Origin: an uncultured bacterium
GTDB taxonomy: Bacteria; Gemmatimonadota; Gemmatimonadetes; Longimicrobiales; RSA9
Reading direction: 5' to 3'
Length of the DNA stretch: 11,471 nt
Assembly (NCBI GenBank): GCA_937995995.1
Contig: CALKIP010000157.1
Location: 1 to 11,471 of the forward strand
Every line of letters begins with the position of its first letter. Position 1 is the first letter of the stretch. Shown here piece by piece: positions 7,230-11,471 of the stretch. The position numbers were made by a program, and so were the translations under genes. Under the pieces are notes generated by a model that had not been told where the DNA came from, searched no databases, and saw nothing but the letters and a program-made list of their open reading frames with translations.

Positions 7230-8594
7230 ATGCGATCCAACAATAGACTCCGGAGCCGCGTGGCGGTGCTGGCCCTCGCGGCCGGTACGCTCGCGGGCTG
7301 CAGTGATCTGCTTTCGGTGGACAACCCTGGGGCGATCGAGCCTGACGAGCTGAACGACCCGGCCTACATCGAACTGATGGTCAACGGCGTGGTGGGCGAG
7401 TTCCAGAACACCTTCGCCTACACGTCGATGTACAGCTCGGCGTTTACTGACGAGTTCCGCAACCATCACGTCTACTTCGAAAACCACGACATCGATCTCC
7501 GACGTGTCGGGACGTCGAACGGGACGTATGTGATCTACGTCTGGAACACGATGCACCGGGCGCGCTTCATGTCGGACAGTGTTTCGACGCGCCTGAAGGC
7601 GATCCTCGCCGACTCGGCGGACTCGGACCTGCGCCTGGCCCGCGTGCTGGCGTACGGCGGGCACACGTACAACTTCATGGGCGAGCAGCTGTGCGAGGTT
7701 CCGATCAACATGGGCACGGGCCACTCGCCGGAAGAGGTCTTCGACATGGCGCTGCCTCGCTTCGACGAGGCGATCCAGGTCGCGACCGCCGCGAGGGCGC
7801 GTGCCGAGGCCGCCGAAAACGAGACGCTCGTGGCCGGCGCCGACTCGATCCTCGCGTTCGCTCGCGTCGGTGCGGCGCGTGCTGCGCTGAATGCGGGTGA
7901 CTTCGAGGCGGCGATCGCCTACGCCGAGCCTGTCGCGGCCGAGTACGCCTCGCCTGACGACGAGGGCTTCAAGTTCTGGGCGACGTTCCTCGAGAACACC
8001 TTCAACCTTCCGATGTGGGCGGCCATTGCCACGGAGTCCGGCGGCGGGAACCGCTGGCTGTCGGTGAAGCTCACGCCCTTCGACAGCATTCAGGATCCGC
8101 GCATCCCGCTGGTTCAGAAGACCGTGATGGACGCCGAAGACACCGGGATCGGCGGGCCGCTCGTGCCGAACTCACCTTCGTCCTACAGCACGTACGACGG
8201 GACGGAGGAAGGCGCGGAGATCACGAAGTCCGCGTGGGTGCGGATCGCGTCCGCTCTCGAGGCCCGCTACATCGTGGCGGAGGCCGAGGGGCTGACGCCG
8301 GATAACCTCGCCTTCCTCAACGAGCGTCGGGCCATCGGTGGCAAGGCTCCGCTGGACGCCGGGGTGACGGAGGAGGAGTACATGGCCGCACTGCGTACGG
8401 AGCGGTCGATCGACTTCTTCGCCGACGGCCACCGTCTCGGCGACATGCGCCGCTACGACCGCCTGTACCCGAACCGGACGGACAACCTGTGGCAGACCGG
8501 AGAGTATCCGGGCACCACGACGGGCGAGACGTACGGTGATCAGACCTGCTGGCCGGTTCCGCTCAGCGAGCTCGAGGGGAACCCGAACTACTGA
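7230..8594 (+). CDS. SusD/RagB-type outer-membrane lipoprotein
   Basis: This 454-residue protein is the substrate-binding partner of the SusC transporter just upstream. A lipoprotein signal ends in the clean lipobox LAGC, with Cys24 as the lipid site. The opening motif LLSVDNPGAI, the helix-rich TPR-like stretch (about 204-239, ADSILAFARVGAARAALNAG) and the C-terminal blocks ERSIDFFADGHRLGDMRRYD (391-410) and CWPVPLSELEGNPN are typical of RagB/SusD proteins. ATG 7230 is preferred because AGGA (7217-7220) lies 9 nt before it; an in-frame ATG at 7221 directly abuts AGGA and would be poorly placed. The stop of susC is 14 nt upstream, so the two are probably translated from one mRNA. A strong hairpin after the stop ends the unit. 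The protein is on the short side for the family, in keeping with compact members; its ligand is unknown. Confidence 0.94.
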   Translation: MRSNNRLRSRVAVLALAAGTLAGCSDLLSVDNPGAIEPDELNDPAYIELMVNGVVGEFQNTFAYTSMYSSAFTDEFRNHHVYFENHDIDLRRVGTSNGTYVIYVWNTMHRARFMSDSVSTRLKAILADSADSDLRLARVLAYGGHTYNFMGEQLCEVPINMGTGHSPEEVFDMALPRFDEAIQVATAARARAEAAENETLVAGADSILAFARVGAARAALNAGDFEAAIAYAEPVAAEYASPDDEGFKFWATFLENTFNLPMWAAIATESGGGNRWLSVKLTPFDSIQDPRIPLVQKTVMDAEDTGIGGPLVPNSPSSYSTYDGTEEGAEITKSAWVRIASALEARYIVAEAEGLTPDNLAFLNERRAIGGKAPLDAGVTEEEYMAALRTERSIDFFADGHRLGDMRRYDRLYPNRTDNLWQTGEYPGTTTGETYGDQTCWPVPLSELEGNPNY

Positions 8595-8642
8595 TCGCCT
8601 TCTGGCGACACCGCGATGATCCAGCGATCGCCGCGGTAGTGC

Positions 8643-8678
8643 AAACGGCCGGTCCCGAAAAATCGGGGCCGGTCGTTT
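8643..8678. terminator. Two-way terminator between susD and the amidase gene
   Basis: A 16-bp stem (arms 8643-8658 and 8663-8678, with two G-U pairs) closes a 4-nt A loop. The left arm begins with AAA and the right arm ends with TTT, so the transcript of either strand has a hairpin followed by U residues. It lies 48 nt after the susD stop and 19 nt beyond the amidase stop on the other strand, so it can end both convergent units. Confidence 0.85.
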
Positions 8679-8697
8679 CGCGTCAGGCAGCGGTCGG

Positions 8698-9747
8698 CTA
8701 GCGACCCACCGCCGTGACTGGTACCGTGTGGCCGAGGGCGCGCAGCCGTTCCCGCACCCCCTCCACCAAACTTCCATCCTCCAGGTACTTCCCCAGGTGC
8801 GTCCCCGGACACGATGTGTCCGCGTGGTCGCCGTGGCCGTAAATGCGGTCGAGGGGGACGTCGAACTCGACCGCGGCCCACGCCATGAGCGACTCGATCG
8901 CCTCGAGCTGCGCCGGCGTGGCCTCCTGGATGTTGTAGTTGCCGATCACCGTGATCAGCAGGTGGCCGCGCGGGTTGTAACGGGTGTTGGTCTCCCCCAT
9001 GTAGCGGTGGTCGCGGCCCTCGTAGATCGTGCCGTCCAGGTCGATCAGGAAGTGGTACGGCACGTCCCACCAGTTGCGCGCCGACGCGCCCCACGACTGC
9101 AGCCCGCGCAGCTTCTCGACCGGATCGTCCTCGGGGCGAAGCGGCTCGGGGCTGCCGCTGTGGTGTAGCGTGATCCTGTCGATATCGTGGGGGACCCGCA
9201 GGCGGTACGATGCGTCGCCGGCTATGGTCGCATCGGCAATGTGCGGTGGCAGCGACTCCAGCGTGCCCACCTCGAATTCGACGAGTCCGCTGCCGAGCTG
9301 TCCGGGCGCCGCGCGTGCCGCCAGCACGGCGATGTGGAATCCTCCCCAGTTGAACGCCTCTCCGCCGCGCACCACCTCGCGGCTCCGCTCGCCGGGCCGC
9401 TCCAGCAGGAGCACCGCGCGTCCACGCTCGGATGCGGCCTCGCCGCCCGCCGGCTCCAGCGCGAGCTCGAGCAGCGTGATCGTCAGATCCTTGAAGCGAA
9501 GCGTGTCGCCCGGGGCGAGATTGCGACGCGTGGCATCGGCCACGTGGCCGAGAGGCGGCGTCGCTTCCCACTCCTCGTGGGCGACGATCTGCGGCTCGAG
9601 TGAGGTCGGCGCCGTGCGCGTCGTGGCGCAGGCGGCGAGCGCAGGGAGGAGTGCGACGGACAGGGCACGCCCGGCGAATCGTAGATCCGGGAAGGTGCGG
9701 GCGGCGCCGGCTCGCACTGCGGCGGAAGCGTCGAGTGTATCCATCAT
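8698..9747 (-). CDS. N-acetylmuramoyl-L-alanine amidase (Amidase_2/PGRP fold) lipoprotein with an extra N-terminal domain
   Basis: The 349-residue protein has an Amidase_2 domain in its C-terminal half (about 188-335). This zinc enzyme family cuts the bond between MurNAc and the stem peptide. Likely zinc ligands are visible: the His195-His196 pair in TLHHSGSP, His305 in IYGHGDHADT, and Cys313 in TSCPG, eight residues on as in PGRPs. VPYHFLIDLDGTIYEGR (229-245) holds the conserved Tyr231, and HLLITVIGNYN (262-272) also fits the fold. Residues 1-40 form a lipoprotein signal with lipobox LAAC (Cys40), preceded by an unusually long n-region. Between them, about 55-185, lies a beta-rich stretch I do not recognise. 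The start ATG 9747 overlaps the stop of the upstream glycosidase gene as ATGA, so translation is probably coupled; a second ATG at 9744 and a GTG at 9717 are alternatives. No good ribosome site is seen, as expected for a coupled gene. Confidence 0.92.
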   Translation of the reverse strand: MMDTLDASAAVRAGAARTFPDLRFAGRALSVALLPALAACATTRTAPTSLEPQIVAHEEWEATPPLGHVADATRRNLAPGDTLRFKDLTITLLELALEPAGGEAASERGRAVLLLERPGERSREVVRGGEAFNWGGFHIAVLAARAAPGQLGSGLVEFEVGTLESLPPHIADATIAGDASYRLRVPHDIDRITLHHSGSPEPLRPEDDPVEKLRGLQSWGASARNWWDVPYHFLIDLDGTIYEGRDHRYMGETNTRYNPRGHLLITVIGNYNIQEATPAQLEAIESLMAWAAVEFDVPLDRIYGHGDHADTSCPGTHLGKYLEDGSLVEGVRERLRALGHTVPVTAVGR

Positions 9748-11033
9748 TGTTCGGTCGACGTCAGCGCGCCACGGAAGGCGCGGTCGCGTACGCGAAGGAG
9801 GAAGTCGCCGTCCGGATTCGTCTCGCTCGGGCGTACGGCGGCATCGTAGGAGAAGAGGACGATCCCTGCGGCGTCGAGGTCGCGAGCCACCTCGATCTTC
9901 TCGACGGTGCCGTCCACAGTGTTGCGCCACGAGCCGATCCCGGCCCAGACGCGCTCGCCGCCTGCGGTCTCGACTGCGGTCCGGATCTGCTCCTCGAAGA
10001 CGGACGTCTCGACGGAGTACGCCATCGGCGCGGCGATGTCGAGGATGCCGCGGCGCAGCCACTCGCGCCAATCCTGGTAGCGGCGGGTGTAGGCATCCTC
10101 CGAGTTGGCGAAGACGGCCGCGCTCACCAGCACATCCGGCTTGCGCTGCTTCACGCCGTGGTAGATCCTCTCGACCAGGTCGGTGATCTGAGCACGGCGG
10201 AAACGGTCCCACTCCTCCGGAAAGGAGTCGGTGTACGCCAGTGGGTCGGCGTCGGCCAGCGCGGAGAAGCGCTCGCGCACCGCGTCGTCGAGTTGTGGCT
10301 CGAGCCAGCGACGGAAGCGGTCGAGCGCCGTGCGCGAGTAGTCGTGATCCGGCGCGGGGTAGCGAACGTAGTCGAAGTGGATGCCGTCCACGTCATAGCG
10401 CTCCAGAACGTCCATCCAGATCGAATAGACGTGCTCCTTGACTTCGGGTGACGACGGGATCGTGTACAGCCCTTCGATGTGGCTGCGGTTGTTCCGCGCG
10501 TATTCGAGGATCCTGTCGACGTAGCCCGGCGCGAACGGGTCCGCGTCATAGAGTTCGCGGGCCAGCGGCTGCGGTACGGCGACGAGGTCCGGCCGGCGGT
10601 AGACGATGTGGTCCTCCGCCTTGGGGAGCTGGTCCATGTTCGCGATCAGGTGCGTGTTCACCCACGCGTGGACGGCGATCCCTCGGCGGTGTGCTTCCTC
10701 GATGACCAGCTCGAGCGGATCGAAGTCGGCGGGCTGGTCGGCGAGTGCGTCGGCGCGCGGTTCCCACGTGCCGTCGTAGAACGCATCTCCACGGCCACGG
10801 ACCTGGACGATCAGCGTGTTGAAGCCGGCCTCGTCGGCGCGCTGGACCATGGCGCGCACGCTGTCCGGGTGCGCGAGCGTGAAGCGCACGACCCACAGCG
10901 CCCGGACCTCCTCGGGCATCCTGACGACGGGCGTGGGCGCGGGCGCCGGCACCGGCGGCCTGGCCGAGGGGGTGGCACAGGCGGCGGCGAGGAGCGCGAC
11001 CAGGAGCGGCGTGGCGAGTCTTCCGTGCAACAT
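9744..11033 (-). CDS. GHL10/DUF187 glycoside hydrolase lipoprotein (DigH/YddW-like)
   Basis: The 429-residue protein belongs to the glycosyl-hydrolase-like 10 (DUF187) family. E. coli DigH (YddW), a member, cleaves peptidoglycan glycans that amidases have stripped of peptides. A signal ends at AAAC (Cys19), a slightly loose lipobox, followed by a proline-rich linker (23-36). The TIM-barrel-like domain then runs from EVRALWVVRF (42-51) through FNTLIVQVRGRGDAFY (71-86), GIAVHAWVNTH (118-128) and the signature YDVDGIHFDYVRYP (213-226), whose acidic residues Asp216 and Asp221 are the best catalytic candidates, to DIAAPMAYS (332-340). ATG 11033 is chosen because GAGGAAA lies just upstream and the signal peptide begins there; the frame is open further upstream, but that part is not protein-like. 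It is the first gene of a two-gene unit with the amidase, overlapping by 4 nt. Action on another polysaccharide remains possible. Confidence 0.9.
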   Translation of the reverse strand: MLHGRLATPLLVALLAAACATPSARPPVPAPAPTPVVRMPEEVRALWVVRFTLAHPDSVRAMVQRADEAGFNTLIVQVRGRGDAFYDGTWEPRADALADQPADFDPLELVIEEAHRRGIAVHAWVNTHLIANMDQLPKAEDHIVYRRPDLVAVPQPLARELYDADPFAPGYVDRILEYARNNRSHIEGLYTIPSSPEVKEHVYSIWMDVLERYDVDGIHFDYVRYPAPDHDYSRTALDRFRRWLEPQLDDAVRERFSALADADPLAYTDSFPEEWDRFRRAQITDLVERIYHGVKQRKPDVLVSAAVFANSEDAYTRRYQDWREWLRRGILDIAAPMAYSVETSVFEEQIRTAVETAGGERVWAGIGSWRNTVDGTVEKIEVARDLDAAGIVLFSYDAAVRPSETNPDGDFLLRVRDRAFRGALTSTEQ

Positions 11034-11036
11034 GTC

Positions 11037-11043
11037 TTTCCTC
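11037..11043 (-). promoter_or_regulatory. Ribosome binding site of the GHL10 gene
   Basis: On the minus strand GAGGAAA ends 3 nt before ATG 11033, with the GAGG core 6 nt from the start codon. It fixes this start over the longer in-frame extension to 11339. Confidence 0.8.
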
Positions 11044-11268
11044 GGATGATTGAGTACGAGGGGTTCGTGGCTCCAGCCATGCGATTTCCGGCGCGGCGTG
11101 AACGCGCGCGTGCGCCGCGGGTATTCGCATGCCGGAGGAGCGGCCCGATTTCGAGCTTGGGTCGGTGCTACGGGTGGATGGACGAACGGGACCATGCGAC
11201 CGACGCCGGTCGAACCCACTCGACGCCCGGCCGTCTCGACTCGAGGCCGCACGGACCCTGTGGACGCT

Positions 11269-11273
11269 GGAGG
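11269..11273 (+). promoter_or_regulatory. Ribosome binding site of the DUF971 gene
   Basis: GGAGG lies 4 nt before TTG 11278-11280, a slightly short but workable spacing. It favours this TTG over an in-frame GTG at 11260, which has no such site upstream. Confidence 0.6.
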
Positions 11274-11277
11274 AATC

Positions 11278-11471
11278 TTGAGCGCGAGCACCGATCCCCG
11301 CAACATCGCACCCACGGAAGACGGCACGCGACTGCGCATCGAGTGGTCGGACGGCCACGCTTCCGAGTACGAGCCGCGCTACCTTCGGCTCCAATGCCGC
11401 TGCGCCGCGTGCATCGACGAGTACACGGGCGAGGCGCTCCTGGACCCGCGCGGCGTGCCGGAGGATGTCTA
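11278..11471 (+). CDS. DUF971 (GBBH-like N-terminal domain) protein, 5' part; continues past the window
   Basis: The first 64 codons are visible. The reading LRIEWSDGHASEYEPRYLRL followed by CRCAACIDEYTG matches the core of DUF971, a small domain with a conserved Cys cluster that also forms the N-terminus of gamma-butyrobetaine hydroxylase. Stand-alone bacterial members run about 100-130 residues and are often found beside or fused to Mrp/ApbC-type Fe-S carrier ATPases, which suggests but does not prove a role in iron-sulfur protein handling. The predicted product is cytoplasmic; no signal peptide is seen. TTG is taken as the start because GGAGG precedes it. It is transcribed away from the glycosidase-amidase unit and is probably unrelated to it. 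Confidence 0.85.
   Translation, partial: MSASTDPRNIAPTEDGTRLRIEWSDGHASEYEPRYLRLQCRCAACIDEYTGEALLDPRGVPEDV

Larger units (their letters stand above)
11034..11277. other. Divergent intergenic region
   Basis: This 244-nt stretch separates the minus-strand glycosidase-amidase unit from the plus-strand DUF971 gene and must hold promoters for both. No good -35/-10 pair was found on either strand. A 6-bp inverted repeat, CGACCG and CGGTCG (11197-11202, 11207-11212), is too short to interpret. Confidence 0.5.

Noticed and set aside
9029..10451. Two overlapping plus-strand frames (9029-10186 and 9600-10451) opposite the amidase and GHL10 genes
   Set aside because: Both run antisense to genes with clear catalytic motifs; their composition (Arg/Ser or Val/Arg/Asp runs) reflects the third-base GC bias of the real genes.
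11034..11339. N-terminal extension of the GHL10 gene by about 100 residues
   Set aside because: It would bury the lipoprotein signal inside the protein and would overlap the DUF971 gene; a good ribosome site precedes ATG 11033.

Overview
The window is GC-rich and coding-dense. It reads as a Gram-negative-type (diderm) bacterium with SusC/SusD outer-membrane transport, lipoprotein export signals and Shine-Dalgarno starts. SusC/SusD genes with strong GC-biased codon use, beside a GC-rich AcnA-type aconitase and a DUF971 gene, fit Gemmatimonadota or a related FCB-group lineage. That placement is inference from style and family content, not from a marker gene.

Layout, left to right. (1) Positions 2-1678 (+) hold the C-terminal part of aconitase AcnA, closed by a GC-rich hairpin. 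(2) Positions 2007-3821 (+) hold a two-domain family 3 glycoside hydrolase of NagZ type, made as a lipoprotein and preceded by a good sigma70-like promoter. (3) After a 358-nt leader region with a long hairpin come susC (4180-7215) and susD (7230-8594), 14 nt apart, both +. (4) A strong two-way terminator hairpin sits between susD and the convergent minus-strand genes. (5) On the minus strand, a GHL10/DUF187 (DigH/YddW-like) glycosidase lipoprotein (11033-9744) overlaps by ATGA with an Amidase_2 lipoprotein (9747-8698). (6) A 244-nt divergent region leads to the start of a DUF971 gene (11278 to the window edge, +).

How they may work together. Three of the four genes that bracket susCD belong to families that act on peptidoglycan: an N-acetylglucosaminidase of NagZ type, an N-acetylmuramoyl-L-alanine amidase, and a relative of the enzyme that cuts peptide-free ('denuded') glycans. 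All three, and SusD, carry lipoprotein-type signals and so should act outside the cytoplasm. An amidase that strips peptides, a GHL10 enzyme that cuts the bare glycan, a NagZ that trims GlcNAc, and a SusCD pair for uptake would make a coherent wall-recycling or wall-scavenging locus. The individual family calls are firm; the joint role is a hypothesis.

No tRNA, rRNA, CRISPR array, insertion sequence or phage gene was seen. The many long open frames antisense to the genes are shadows of GC-rich coding sequence.
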